A stretch of DNA of 45,233 nucleotides from an uncultured Eubacterium sp. (GCF_934295145.1 NZ_CAKRAS010000022.1:1-45233), one strand, 5' to 3'. Shown: positions 16,100 through 24,774, counted from the first letter of the stretch. A program made the numbers and translations. The notes: generated by a model from the letters alone, not told the origin.

Positions 16100-17566
16100 C
16101 TATTTCTCTTTTTTCTTCAAAGAAGACAGGGTAAAGATTATGATCAGCAGTGCCGCAGCAAAAGCCATCCAGCCTGCTAAAACTTTCGGTCCCATCTTTG
16201 CAAAGGTGTCATAATATCCCTTCAAGTATACAACAACAATGATAGCCGGAAGGATATAAGTCATATAAAACTGAAGTTTATTGGAAATCTTCAGACCTTT
16301 TCCTGCATTTGCCTCCTTACGGAAATTATCCCAGCCCCATCCGTTTTTCTTTACACAGAACAGGACAAAGATCATACTTCCAAGCGGAAGCAGATTATAA
16401 GATACAAGGAAATCCTCCAGATCCATCACAGTGCTTCCTGCTCCCATTGGCTCAAATCCGGATAACAGGTTAAATCCAAGTACCGCCGGCAGAGACAGTG
16501 CAATGATCAGCACAATGTTGAACAAAACTGCTTTTTTTCTGTTCCAGCCCCCCATATCCATATAAAAAGATATGATATTTTCAAATACGGCAATGATGGT
16601 AGACAGCGCTGCAAAAGACATAAATACGAAGAAACAGGTTCCCCATATTCTTCCGCCTGCCATGTTGTTAAATACGTTTGGCAAGGTGATAAAAAGCAGG
16701 GACGGGCCTGCATCCGGTTGTACACCATATGCAAAACATGCCGGAATAATGATAAATCCTGCCATTAATGCTACAAACGTATCCAAAATAACGATATTAT
16801 TTGCTTCACCCGGAATGGAATGCTCCCGTTTCTGATAACTTCCGAAAATTTCCATGGCTCCGATACCAACACTCAGCGTAAAGAATGCATGTGTCATCGC
16901 ATCAAACACTACTGCTCCCAGTCCGCGGCTCTTAATTGCATCCAGGTTCGGAACCAGATAGAATTTCACACCTTCCATGGCATTTGGCAATACAAGGGAA
17001 TGAATTGCCAGAACAACGATCAGTACGATCAGAATACTCATCATGACTTTCATGATTTTTTCCATACCGCCCTGCAAGCCCAGTGCACAGATGCCAAAAG
17101 CGATCAAAACTGCCAGGATCATCCAGCCAACCATAGTGCCCGGTGAAGCCAGCATATCAGAAAAAGCACCGCCAACTTCATCCGCAGACATCGTTGCCAG
17201 TTTTCCGCTGGCACTGCGGTAAATGTAAAACAGCATCCAGCCGCCAACCATAGTATAAAACATCATCAGCAGATAGTTTCCCAAAATAGAAAACCATTTG
17301 AAATGATGCCATTTCGTTCCTTCCGGCTCCAGCTTCTCATAAGCCTTAGATGCACCCAGACGGCTGCCGCGGCCAACCGCAAACTCACTGATCAGGATTG
17401 GCAATCCAAGAATTGTCAAAAATACCAGATAGATCAGAATAAATGCTGCGCCTCCGTTCTGCCCGCAAATATAAGGGAATTTCCACACATTTCCCAGTCC
17501 GACCGCGCACCCGGCCGAAACAAGTATGAATCCCAGACGGGATCCGAATTTATCTCTTTCTTTCAT
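16100..17566 (-). CDS. Sodium-dependent NSS-family amino acid transporter
   Basis: The product is 488 residues with about 11-12 membrane helices. The first helix has the NSS signature GFILVSAGCAVGLGNVWKFPY, whose unwound middle binds Na+ and the substrate backbone. ISEFAVGRGSR after helix 2 is also typical. Length and helix count match bacterial MhsT/LeuT-like carriers of hydrophobic or aromatic amino acids. GGAGAGGG lies about 10 bases before the ATG, inside the end of the upstream gene, with a 17-base overlap; this points to translational coupling. Confidence 0.92.
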   Translation of the reverse strand: MKERDKFGSRLGFILVSAGCAVGLGNVWKFPYICGQNGGAAFILIYLVFLTILGLPILISEFAVGRGSRLGASKAYEKLEPEGTKWHHFKWFSILGNYLLMMFYTMVGGWMLFYIYRSASGKLATMSADEVGGAFSDMLASPGTMVGWMILAVLIAFGICALGLQGGMEKIMKVMMSILIVLIVVLAIHSLVLPNAMEGVKFYLVPNLDAIKSRGLGAVVFDAMTHAFFTLSVGIGAMEIFGSYQKREHSIPGEANNIVILDTFVALMAGFIIIPACFAYGVQPDAGPSLLFITLPNVFNNMAGGRIWGTCFFVFMSFAALSTIIAVFENIISFYMDMGGWNRKKAVLFNIVLIIALSLPAVLGFNLLSGFEPMGAGSTVMDLEDFLVSYNLLPLGSMIFVLFCVKKNGWGWDNFRKEANAGKGLKISNKLQFYMTYILPAIIVVVYLKGYYDTFAKMGPKVLAGWMAFAAALLIIIFTLSSLKKKEK

Positions 17567-17987
17567 AGTAAAAGGCCCTCTCCTTTGTATTCATTATTTC
17601 TTCCCATTCTCTGGGCAACGGATATTTGAGCACATAATTACAGACAGTCTCTCCCTGGGCACTGTCTGATACTTGCTCCGCCATCACATAAAAACCGTAG
17701 CGCTGATAGTGTTCTATATCCATCAGATTCACAGAATTCACCTGCACATACATGGACATGCAGCCACTGCACCAGCATTTATACTGTAAAAACTGCAGCA
17801 CTGCATCCAGATATGTATAATCCAGATAATCCTGCTCCATGCGGATCCGCCGGATCCAGAACTCTTCCCTGCAAGATCCGTTTCCGTGCGATTCCATTGC
17901 ATAAGAAAACTCTGCTGCTTTTTTTCCATGTTCAAACACCTCGTAAAAAACAACAGCGCCTTCCTCTCTTATTCGTTCATACCTCAT
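17550..17987 (-). CDS. GNAT-like hypothetical protein
   Basis: The product is 145 residues from the ATG at 17985-17987, with GGTGG 7 bases upstream; a longer frame to 18077 would run into aroB. The segment VQVNSVNLMDIEHYQRYGFYV resembles the last part of GNAT acetyltransferases, where N..N..A...Y.k.GF is common. The acetyl-CoA loop (RxxGxG/A) is not visible, so activity is uncertain. It lies 17 bases after aroB and overlaps the NSS gene, so it is part of a tight leftward group. Confidence 0.65.
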   Translation of the reverse strand: MRYERIREEGAVVFYEVFEHGKKAAEFSYAMESHGNGSCREEFWIRRIRMEQDYLDYTYLDAVLQFLQYKCWCSGCMSMYVQVNSVNLMDIEHYQRYGFYVMAEQVSDSAQGETVCNYVLKYPLPREWEEIMNTKERAFYYERKR

Positions 17988-18004
17988 GTTACATCCACCC
18001 TGCA

Positions 18005-19117
18005 CTATAACTGCATAATGATTCCGCGGGCAGTCTCCTCTGAAATCGGAGTTGCATATATATTTTCTCCAAAACATACAATTGCGCCAATTCCATCCTG
18101 CAGTACAAAACGCAGCTTTCCGTCACGCACTTTTTTGTCCGTGTACAGTTTTTTCACCAGTTTCTCCCGGTCAATATAATACGGTATCTCCGTCGGAAGT
18201 TTTGCACGTTTCAGCAGTGCGATGACACGCTCAACCTGCTCCTGTGTCATATAGCCAAGCTGCTGTGACAGCTTCACTTCTGCCACCAGACCGATGGACA
18301 CAGCCTCACCATGTAACAGACGGTATTCGCTGACCGTCTCCACAGCACGACCAACGGTGTGCCCCAGATTCAGTACTTCACGCAGTCCTGTCTCCCGCTC
18401 ATCCTTCATAACCACATGATATTTGATGCTGCAGTTTTTCTCTGCGATGTGTTCGCAGGTTGCCTGATCCAACGCCAGGATATCATCCATATGCGCCTCA
18501 AGATAATCAAAAAATTCCGCATCCGCCAGACACGCATGTTTGATGGTCTCTGCCAGACCACTGTAAATCTCACGCTTTGGCAGTGTCTTCCAGGATTCCA
18601 GATCCAAATACACTTTCTGCGGCTGATTGATCAATCCGATCAGGTTTGTCGCAAGGGGCGTATCCACCGCAGTCTTGCCACCAACAGACGCATCTGCAGC
18701 TGCCAGCAGGCTTGTCGCATAGTTGATAAACGGCACTCCTCTTCCGTAAGTACCGGCAATAAATCCTGCCAGATCTGTCACAACACCGCCGCCAACAGCC
18801 AGAATACAGCAATCACGACGATAGCCTCTCTCCAGCATGGCATCTTCGATCATTGCCTTTGTCTGCCGTGTCTTGCTCTTTTCTCCTGCCGGAAATTCAA
18901 AAACACCAGTCTGATATCCTGCATCCAACAGTTTCTGCTCCAGCTGCCGCGCATACAAAGGTTCCACGTTGCTGTCTGTAATAATCGCAAATTTATGAAT
19001 GTTTCCCACAAGTCCGTTTTTCAGGTCTTCTACCACCTGATCAGCCAGACCATATCCGATTTCAATCTCATAAGAATCATCCACCACTTTTTTTAACTCT
19101 ACCTCAAACTTCGGCAT
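18005..19117 (-). CDS. aroB: 3-dehydroquinate synthase
   Basis: The product is 370 residues from the ATG at 19115-19117, chosen for GAGAGG 10 bases upstream; a further in-frame ATG 27 bases earlier has no better site. Motifs are AGEKSKT, LAVGGGVVTDLAGFIAGTYGRG (NAD-binding glycine loop), TSLLAAADASVGGKTAVD, the metal ligand segments GLAETIKHA and LNLGHTVGRA, and LLHGEAVSIG. It converts DAHP to 3-dehydroquinate in the shikimate pathway. No other aro gene adjoins it; it heads a mixed leftward group. Confidence 0.96.
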   Translation of the reverse strand: MPKFEVELKKVVDDSYEIEIGYGLADQVVEDLKNGLVGNIHKFAIITDSNVEPLYARQLEQKLLDAGYQTGVFEFPAGEKSKTRQTKAMIEDAMLERGYRRDCCILAVGGGVVTDLAGFIAGTYGRGVPFINYATSLLAAADASVGGKTAVDTPLATNLIGLINQPQKVYLDLESWKTLPKREIYSGLAETIKHACLADAEFFDYLEAHMDDILALDQATCEHIAEKNCSIKYHVVMKDERETGLREVLNLGHTVGRAVETVSEYRLLHGEAVSIGLVAEVKLSQQLGYMTQEQVERVIALLKRAKLPTEIPYYIDREKLVKKLYTDKKVRDGKLRFVLQDGIGAIVCFGENIYATPISEETARGIIMQL

Positions 19118-19220
19118 TCTTTTTTGTCCTCTCCCAAATTTCACCTGCAGTTTCTGCTTCTTTCAAAAAAGTTATCAGAATTCTCGCTGCTCACTACCTT
19201 ATAAAGATAAAAATCATCCT

Positions 19221-19249
19221 TATTACATTTTTTAATGTAGAAACTACAA
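19221..19249 (-). promoter_or_regulatory. Possible aroB promoter
   Basis: Reading leftward, TTGTAG (19244-19249), 17 bases, GTAATA (19221-19226). CTACATT and AATGTAA form a short inverted repeat in the spacer. Match to consensus is moderate. The 370-base gap 19118-19485 holds this and the nfo promoter only. Confidence 0.35.
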
Positions 19250-19352
19250 TCATTATTCTCATCCTGCAGATGTATCTTTTATTGTAACCAATTTCCCTCC
19301 ATTTGCCAATAACAATCTTGTAATATTTATCGAAAGTTTCCCAGGAAACCGC

Positions 19353-19381
19353 TAGTCAAACACCCGATTTTGTACTATACT
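19353..19381 (+). promoter_or_regulatory. Possible nfo promoter
   Basis: TAGTCA (19353-19358), 17 bases, TATACT (19376-19381), about 105 bases before the start codon. The -10 box is good and the -35 is weak. Confidence 0.35.
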
Positions 19382-19485
19382 TGATGCATATAAAAATCAG
19401 ATTACGAAAGCAATGAAAAAGAATAACACGCTGTTCCATTCAGAGTAATTTTCTGAAGATTCAGCGAAACTAAGAGGGAGTATTT

Positions 19486-20352
19486 ATGTTAAAAATAGGT
19501 TCTCATGTAAGCATGTCAGGGAAAGACATGTTTTTAAATTCTGTCAAAGAAGCTGTGGGCTATGAGGCCAACACATTTATGCTTTACACCGGCGCTCCTC
19601 AAAATACCCGGCGCAAACCGGTGGAAGAATTAAATCTTGCAGCAGGCTGGGAGGCCATGCGGCAATACGGCATCGACGATTTTGTCGTACATGCGCCATA
19701 CATCATCAATCTGGCAAATACCGTGAAACCGGAAATATTTGAACTTGCGGTAGAATTTCTCACGTTGGAAGTGCAGCGGACTGCCGCAATGAAGAGCAAG
19801 ATTCTGATCCTGCATCCGGGCTCCCATGTGGGCGCAGGCGTTGAGGCCGGAACCGCCCGGATCATCAAGGGTTTAAATGAAGTTCTGGAAGAATCCGCCG
19901 ACTGCTGCATCGCACTGGAAACCATGGCCGGAAAAGGTTCAGAAATTGGCCGCACTTTTGAAGAACTTGCTGCCATTTATGACGGTGTCCGTCATCCGGA
20001 ACGGCTGCGGGTCTGCTTTGATACCTGCCATACACACGATGCCGGTTATGACATCATCCATGATTTTGACGGTGTTATGGAAGCATTTGACCGTATCATC
20101 GGAAAAGACCAGATAGCAGTATTTCATATCAATGACAGTAAAAATCCATGCGGTGCCCATAAGGACCGCCATGCAAACATCGGTCAGGGTGAAATTGGTT
20201 TCGATGCACTGTACAACATTGTGCATCACCCAGATTTTGCAGATATCCCTAAAATTTTGGAAACACCTTATCTGCCAGATCCTGAAAATCCAAAGAAAAC
20301 CCTGCCACCATACAAAGAAGAAATCGCAATGCTTCGCGGAGGAACATTATGA
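19486..20352 (+). CDS. nfo: Endonuclease IV (AP endonuclease)
   Basis: The product is 288 residues, the family length. All metal-binding segments are present: VVHAPY, ILHPGSHVG, ALETMAGKGSEIG, CFDTCHTHDAGYD, VFHINDSKNPCGAHKDRHANIGQG and ILETPY. The enzyme cuts the backbone 5' of abasic sites in base-excision repair. AGAGGGAG precedes the ATG by 7 bases. Its last codons overlap the LysR gene by ATGA, so the two are translationally coupled. Confidence 0.96.
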   Translation: MLKIGSHVSMSGKDMFLNSVKEAVGYEANTFMLYTGAPQNTRRKPVEELNLAAGWEAMRQYGIDDFVVHAPYIINLANTVKPEIFELAVEFLTLEVQRTAAMKSKILILHPGSHVGAGVEAGTARIIKGLNEVLEESADCCIALETMAGKGSEIGRTFEELAAIYDGVRHPERLRVCFDTCHTHDAGYDIIHDFDGVMEAFDRIIGKDQIAVFHINDSKNPCGAHKDRHANIGQGEIGFDALYNIVHHPDFADIPKILETPYLPDPENPKKTLPPYKEEIAMLRGGTL

Positions 20353-21242
20353 CCATCTTTCAGATTCAATGTTTTTTAAATGTAGCTGAATATCTGAATT
20401 TTACAGAAGCTGCCAACCATTTATTTGTTGCCCAGTCTTCCCTGAGCCGAAATATCTCCAATCTGGAGGAAGAACTTGGAATGAAGCTGTTTGTGCGCAC
20501 GAAAAAATATGTCCGGCTCACTTCCAGCGGCGCCATTCTCTATGAAGAGTTTTCCAAGCTGATGAAGTTAGGTGAAGCCGCTGTACAGAAAGCGCGCAAT
20601 GCGGAACTTGGTGAAAACGGTTCCATCATACTCGGTGTCATTGAGACACAGCGTTCCGAGAATTTCCTGCCCCATGCCCTGCAACTGCTGCGGGAAAATC
20701 ATCCGAATATCCGTATCGATATTGTCAGTGGCAATTTTCATGATTTGCGGGAATCTGTGCTGAACGGACGCATCGACATTGCGTTGACACTGGATTTTGA
20801 TATCATTGATTATCCGGCGGATGATGTCATTTATCAGGTATTCTTTGAGTCCACACCGAAATGTGTTATCTCAAAGTCACACCCGCTGGCGCAGCAAAAC
20901 AATCTGCATTTTGATTCCTTAAGCACCGAGACAATGATCGCCATTGATCCGTCCATTTCCCGGGGCGCTTACAACAACATCGTGCAATTTTGTGAGCGGC
21001 ATGGATTTACACCGGCGCATACGATTTATGCGACATCCATTCAAAATATCCTTCTGAAGGTGGAGGCCGGACTGGGATTTTCCGTGCTGGATGAAAACTG
21101 TATTTCCAATTCCAATGCGGCAGTGCTGTCGCTGCCGTTTTATAAGACAGATCCGTTGCATCTTGTGGCCGTGTGGAAAAAAGATAATTTAAATCCGGTC
21201 ATTCCGCTTTTCACGAATTATCTGTTGCCTCAGGAACCGTAA
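20349..21242 (+). CDS. LysR-family transcriptional regulator
   Basis: The product is 297 residues. The winged helix-turn-helix covers residues 1-65: FLNVAEYLNFTEAANHLFVAQ, then SSLSRNISNLEEELGMKLFVRTKK. A two-lobed substrate-binding domain starts near residue 90 with GSIILGVIETQRSENFLP. The target is unknown. LysR genes are normally divergent from their targets; this one is coupled to nfo by a 4-base overlap, which suggests co-expression rather than regulation of nfo. Confidence 0.92.
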   Translation: MTIFQIQCFLNVAEYLNFTEAANHLFVAQSSLSRNISNLEEELGMKLFVRTKKYVRLTSSGAILYEEFSKLMKLGEAAVQKARNAELGENGSIILGVIETQRSENFLPHALQLLRENHPNIRIDIVSGNFHDLRESVLNGRIDIALTLDFDIIDYPADDVIYQVFFESTPKCVISKSHPLAQQNNLHFDSLSTETMIAIDPSISRGAYNNIVQFCERHGFTPAHTIYATSIQNILLKVEAGLGFSVLDENCISNSNAAVLSLPFYKTDPLHLVAVWKKDNLNPVIPLFTNYLLPQEP

Positions 21243-21272
21243 GGGACATTGGCTAAAATTTATATTTATGAA

Positions 21273-21447
21273 GCGAAATCGAAGACTCCTTCTGCAACCG
21301 CTAATCGTTCGCTCCCCTCGTTTTGCTTCGGTTTTATCGCGCTCACTCCCAACTCCGATAAAAGCTGGTCGTTTCCCGCTCGCGCAAAACTCGCAAAACT
21401 CAGTCGCTTACTGAATCGCTTGTCGCAGAAGGAGTCTTCGATTTCGC
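21273..21447. repeat. Long hairpin element H1
   Basis: A perfect 23-bp inverted repeat (21273-21295 against 21425-21447) encloses about 130 bases. These contain further pairing segments (TTTTATCG/CGATAAAA) and a CGCTAATCGTTCGCTCC motif. The whole could fold into one branched structure. The in-frame reading across it looks like a by-product of the repeat rather than a gene. It lies just past the LysR stop and may terminate or stabilise the transcript. Between it and 21581 no feature is seen. Confidence 0.65.
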
Positions 21448-21580
21448 ATTTCAGTTATGAATATTCTTGTCATGCCTTTTGTATTACCTTCGCAACGTAC
21501 CTAAGCTTATATGTATTTTGTTCGCAAAGCGAATGGTTCAGGCGCGGAAGAAAGAAAAAACGCATTATCGTAACGTACAT

Positions 21581-21649
21581 GAAAAAAGACTCAATATTTA
21601 ATCAAAGTGGGCGTCTCAGCCCGCGTGATTCAATATTGAGTCTTTTTTC
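21581..21649. terminator. Bidirectional terminator H2
   Basis: A perfect 18-bp stem (21581-21598 with 21632-21649) begins in an A-run and ends in TTTTTT. Its loop holds a nested stem with AATCA/TGATT and GGGC/GCCC. It lies 8 bases past the stop codon of the leftward sigma-like gene and also faces the rightward LysR gene. Confidence 0.85.
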
Positions 21650-21657
21650 TACACGAC

Positions 21658-22518
21658 CTACTCCGTTTTTTCTTTCTGGAGCGCCAAAATATCTTGAATT
21701 TCTTCCGGCGAAATATGTGTATACTCACTCAGCTGTCGAATCGACGGATCCTCGGAATTCTCTTTCGCCAGATATTTCCGCGCCTCATGCAACAATGCTG
21801 CTTTTCCAAGCACCGCCTGCACCTGATCGGCATCTCCGGTAAGCTCACGAATATATGACTCAAATCCGGCAATTACCTGTTTTTCCAGATAGCTGTCTAC
21901 CCCGGATGCGTTTCCGAGTTCCGGCAGCGCTCCAAGCGCCATCCAGAGTGCCATATTACCTTCCTGGATCAGGTCTTCCATATTGACCGGCACATCCTCA
22001 TACATGCCTGCCATATGAATGACACGCATAAGCCAGCCATCTACGATATCATTGACCACACTCTGGTCTCCCTGCAAAATAGCAGTATACAGTTCACGCA
22101 TTTTTGCCTCATCGGCCTCTCCACGTCCTCTGACTTCATCCAGATACATTTTATAATATACGGAATCGGATAATTTTTCCACATCCTTCGGCTGTGGAAC
22201 ATCGTCCTCTTCTTTTTCGCCATCTGTCACATGGTCTGCGTGAATCTGAATTCCGGATAGCGAATTTGTAGTGGAATAAATTTCCTCTGTTACAGTTTCC
22301 GGTTCTTCTGCTTCTGTCTCTTCTTTCTCCGGCTGTTGTGCCATTTTGGCCTCCGGCGGCAGGTTCAGATACTCAAAAACCATTTTCTCCTGTTCTTCTG
22401 AAAGTTCCATGCCCTCAAAATACTTGTGTACTTCCTCGGGTTTTATTTTTTCTCCGGATGTGGCTGCAATTTCTGCCACTTCATGTAATGTCTCAAGAAA
22501 GAGATTTTTATCAATCAT
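21658..22518 (-). CDS. Truncated sigma-70-like protein (no region 4)
   Basis: The product is 286 residues. Residues 1-55 resemble sigma region 1.1 (EVAEIAATSGEKIKPEEVHK). An acidic linker follows to about 115. YYKMYLDEVRGRGEADEAKM recalls region 1.2, and NDIVDGWLMRVIHMAGMYED with MEDLIQEGNMALWMAL recalls regions 2.1-2.2. RQLSEYTHISPEEIQDIL recalls region 3. The aromatic region 2.3-2.4 segment for -10 melting and the whole region 4 (-35 recognition) are absent. It might bind core RNA polymerase without normal promoter recognition (inference). AAAGGAG lies 6 bases before the ATG, and the gene overlaps the upstream one by 8 bases. Confidence 0.75.
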   Translation of the reverse strand: MIDKNLFLETLHEVAEIAATSGEKIKPEEVHKYFEGMELSEEQEKMVFEYLNLPPEAKMAQQPEKEETEAEEPETVTEEIYSTTNSLSGIQIHADHVTDGEKEEDDVPQPKDVEKLSDSVYYKMYLDEVRGRGEADEAKMRELYTAILQGDQSVVNDIVDGWLMRVIHMAGMYEDVPVNMEDLIQEGNMALWMALGALPELGNASGVDSYLEKQVIAGFESYIRELTGDADQVQAVLGKAALLHEARKYLAKENSEDPSIRQLSEYTHISPEEIQDILALQKEKTE

Positions 22519-23170
22519 GCGTTACTCCTTTTGTAATATTTTCCTGCAATAACCGGAAAAATTTCTCCGCATGGTATCCGTCGTTGACTGCATGATGGAA
22601 ACTTCCCGTAACCGGCAGCATCCAGCGGCCGTCCTTCTCATAAAAACGTCCGACGGTCGTAAACGGCGTATAACGCATATTGTCTCCGCCACGTTGATAA
22701 AACGTATCCGGAATCGAGTAAGAAATTGCCGTAAAGGAAGTATCCGGCGTAATGGACACATCGACGCTGTCCGGTCTGGCATCTTCGTAATAATACAGCC
22801 GGTCTGTCGCCTCTGATTTCTTTTTATCCGCAAGGAACTGCTGATAATATGTCTCAAAATCTTCGTTATACTCGGTCACCATGTGAGTGAACAGATGCGG
22901 TTTTGCACTTCTTCGCAGCGTATAGCTGGTATTCATCTGATCATAATAACCTATTATACCATTTACTCTGCCATAACGGTAGTCCACATCTGAATTTACA
23001 GTCTTTGTGATCAGCCAGCAGATGGTTGGATAAAACTTGTATCCGTATTCTTTCAGCTGCGCATGCAATTCTGTCATATCAAGCTGCACAGTCATTGCAT
23101 AAGTATAACCATAAAATGCATCAAATATCTCTTTTCGATCCCATGTATTTTCATTTATCTCATGAAACAT
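22511..23170 (-). CDS. Chloramphenicol acetyltransferase-like protein
   Basis: The product is 219 residues, matching type A CAT. The active-site block FHHAVNDGYH gives the catalytic His193 and structural Asp197; the canonical block is HHAVCDG. RYTPFTTVGRFYEKDGRWMLPV precedes it as in CAT. The N-terminal segment has the family KEIFDAFYGYTYAMTVQLDMT. CATs are trimers that O-acetylate chloramphenicol from acetyl-CoA. Chromosomal copies in operons may use other substrates, and several residues differ from resistance enzymes, so resistance should not be assumed. It follows citrate synthase by 33 bases. Confidence 0.82.
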   Translation of the reverse strand: MFHEINENTWDRKEIFDAFYGYTYAMTVQLDMTELHAQLKEYGYKFYPTICWLITKTVNSDVDYRYGRVNGIIGYYDQMNTSYTLRRSAKPHLFTHMVTEYNEDFETYYQQFLADKKKSEATDRLYYYEDARPDSVDVSITPDTSFTAISYSIPDTFYQRGGDNMRYTPFTTVGRFYEKDGRWMLPVTGSFHHAVNDGYHAEKFFRLLQENITKGVTHD

Positions 23171-23203
23171 ATGCTCTCAGTCCCCCATAATTTGTATTAT
23201 GTA

Positions 23204-24562
23204 CTATTTTCTTTCATCCATAGCCACGTAATCACGTTCCTGCATAATGCTCTTATAAGCCGGACGAATGATCTTGTCTGCATTGACAAGTTCCTCAATG
23301 CGGTGTGCGCTCCAGCCGACAATTCTGGCCATTGCAAAGATCGGTGTGTATAACTCCAGCGGAATATCAAGCATGCTGTATACAAATCCACTGTAGAAGT
23401 CCACATTTGCACTTACACCCTTGTAAATCTTGCGCTTCTCTGCGATAACCTCCGGAGCCAGCCGCTCGATCATGGAATACAGCGCAAAATCTTTTTCCCG
23501 GCCCTTCTCAATGGCCAGTGCCTCTACAAAATGTTTGAATACGCGGGCTCTCGGATCGGACAATGAATATACGGCATGTCCCATTCCATAGATCAGTCCT
23601 TTATGATCAAAAGCCTGTTTATCCAACAACTTGCCAAGATATATTTTTACCTCTTCCTCATCTTCCCAGTCAGATACTTCCCTGCGCAGGTCTTCCATCA
23701 TTTCAACAACCTTAATGTTTGCACCACCGTGTTTCGGTCCCTTTAAGGAAGAAAGTGCAGCTGCGATTACGGAGTAAGTATCAGAACCTGCGGAAGTTAC
23801 GACACGGGTGGTAAAGGTTGAGTTGTTTCCACCTCCATGCTCCATATGCAGAACCAGTGCGGTATCCAGTACCTGTGCTTCCAGTTCTGTATATTTTTTA
23901 TCCGGTCTGAGCATCAGCAAAATATTCTCCGCTGTGGACAGATCCGGCTGCGGACGATGAATGTACAGACTTTCGTCACACACATAATGATTGTAAGCGT
24001 GATATCCGTAAACCGCAAGCATCGGCATCTCGCTGATCAGCTTCATACACTGCATCAGAACGTTCTGAAGCGATGTATCACGGATATTTTCATCATAGGA
24101 AGCTAATGTCAGCACACTTCTGGTCAGGGAGTTCATCAGATCAGAACTCGGTGCCTTCATAATAACGTCTCTTGTAAAATTCGTTGGCAAATGTCTCGCT
24201 GTCGCCAGAGCCTCACAGAACATATGCAGCTGCTCCGGTGTCGGCAGTTCGCCAAACAGAAGCAGGTACGCAACTTCCTCGAATCCACAGCGCTTTCCCT
24301 CAAATCCTTTTACCAAATCAATGACGTTATAACCACGGTACCACAGATTTCCGTCACACGGGATCTTCTGGTCATTTTCCATCTTGAATGCTTCAATCTT
24401 TGATATATTCGTCAATCCGGCAACTACACCGTTTCCGTTTTTATCACGTAACCCACGCAACACACCGTTTGCATCAAACAATTCAGCGGTGATACGGTCT
24501 GTTACCTGACAGCGTGCTGCATATTCTTTCGAAAATGAATCTAACATTTTTTCATCGTACAT
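23204..24562 (-). CDS. gltA: Citrate synthase
   Basis: The product is 452 residues from the ATG at 24560-24562, with AAGGAGG about 10 bases upstream. Active-site segments are LHMEHGGGNNSTF (first catalytic His), GMGHAVYSLSDPRA (second His and Arg) and SANVDFYSG (catalytic Asp). The enzyme condenses acetyl-CoA and oxaloacetate; in anaerobic clostridia it mostly supplies glutamate synthesis. A 2-methylcitrate synthase role cannot be excluded. No aconitase or isocitrate dehydrogenase gene adjoins. It heads a three-gene leftward operon whose promoter carries a CIRCE-like site. Confidence 0.93.
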   Translation of the reverse strand: MYDEKMLDSFSKEYAARCQVTDRITAELFDANGVLRGLRDKNGNGVVAGLTNISKIEAFKMENDQKIPCDGNLWYRGYNVIDLVKGFEGKRCGFEEVAYLLLFGELPTPEQLHMFCEALATARHLPTNFTRDVIMKAPSSDLMNSLTRSVLTLASYDENIRDTSLQNVLMQCMKLISEMPMLAVYGYHAYNHYVCDESLYIHRPQPDLSTAENILLMLRPDKKYTELEAQVLDTALVLHMEHGGGNNSTFTTRVVTSAGSDTYSVIAAALSSLKGPKHGGANIKVVEMMEDLRREVSDWEDEEEVKIYLGKLLDKQAFDHKGLIYGMGHAVYSLSDPRARVFKHFVEALAIEKGREKDFALYSMIERLAPEVIAEKRKIYKGVSANVDFYSGFVYSMLDIPLELYTPIFAMARIVGWSAHRIEELVNADKIIRPAYKSIMQERDYVAMDERK

Positions 24563-24638
24563 TGTTGTGTCCTCCTTCTCTGCCGGAATCGTCCTACCAA
24601 TACCGTTTGTCATTTCACGGTTCCTTTTATACATAATT

Positions 24639-24676
24639 CTAGCACTCATGTTACCTGTTTGCTAATATTTTGTCAA
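24639..24676 (-). promoter_or_regulatory. Citrate synthase promoter with CIRCE-like operator
   Basis: Reading leftward, TTGACA (24671-24676), 17 bases, TAACAT (24648-24653). Overlapping the spacer and -10 is TTAGCAAAC-N9-GAGTGCTAG (24639-24665). The HrcA operator consensus is TTAGCACTC-N9-GAGTGCTAA, so this matches 15 of 18 positions with the exact 9-base spacing. Its position would block RNA polymerase. The same degenerate arm occurs in the operator before lon. Confidence 0.7.
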
Positions 24677-24718
24677 ATAAAAAAAGTATAAACAGAACTA
24701 TCACTATATACAACTGAA

Positions 24719-24774
24719 CGTGTTTTCAACACGCATGTACACTATTTTGTCACTCCAAAAATCGGTAATATATT
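24719..24774 (+). promoter_or_regulatory. Promoter and palindrome of the XRE regulator gene
   Basis: TTGTCA (24747-24752), 16 bases, TATATT (24769-24774). A perfect inverted repeat CGTGTT-TTC-AACACG (24719-24733) lies 14 bases upstream of the -35 and could be an operator. Confidence 0.5.

Noticed and set aside
17988..18077. Longer start for the GNAT-like gene
   Set aside because: It would overlap aroB by 73 bases, while the ATG at 17987 has a proper ribosome site.
21249..21842. 197-codon rightward reading from 21249
   Set aside because: It crosses hairpins H1 and H2 and then runs antisense into the sigma-like gene; no credible domain.
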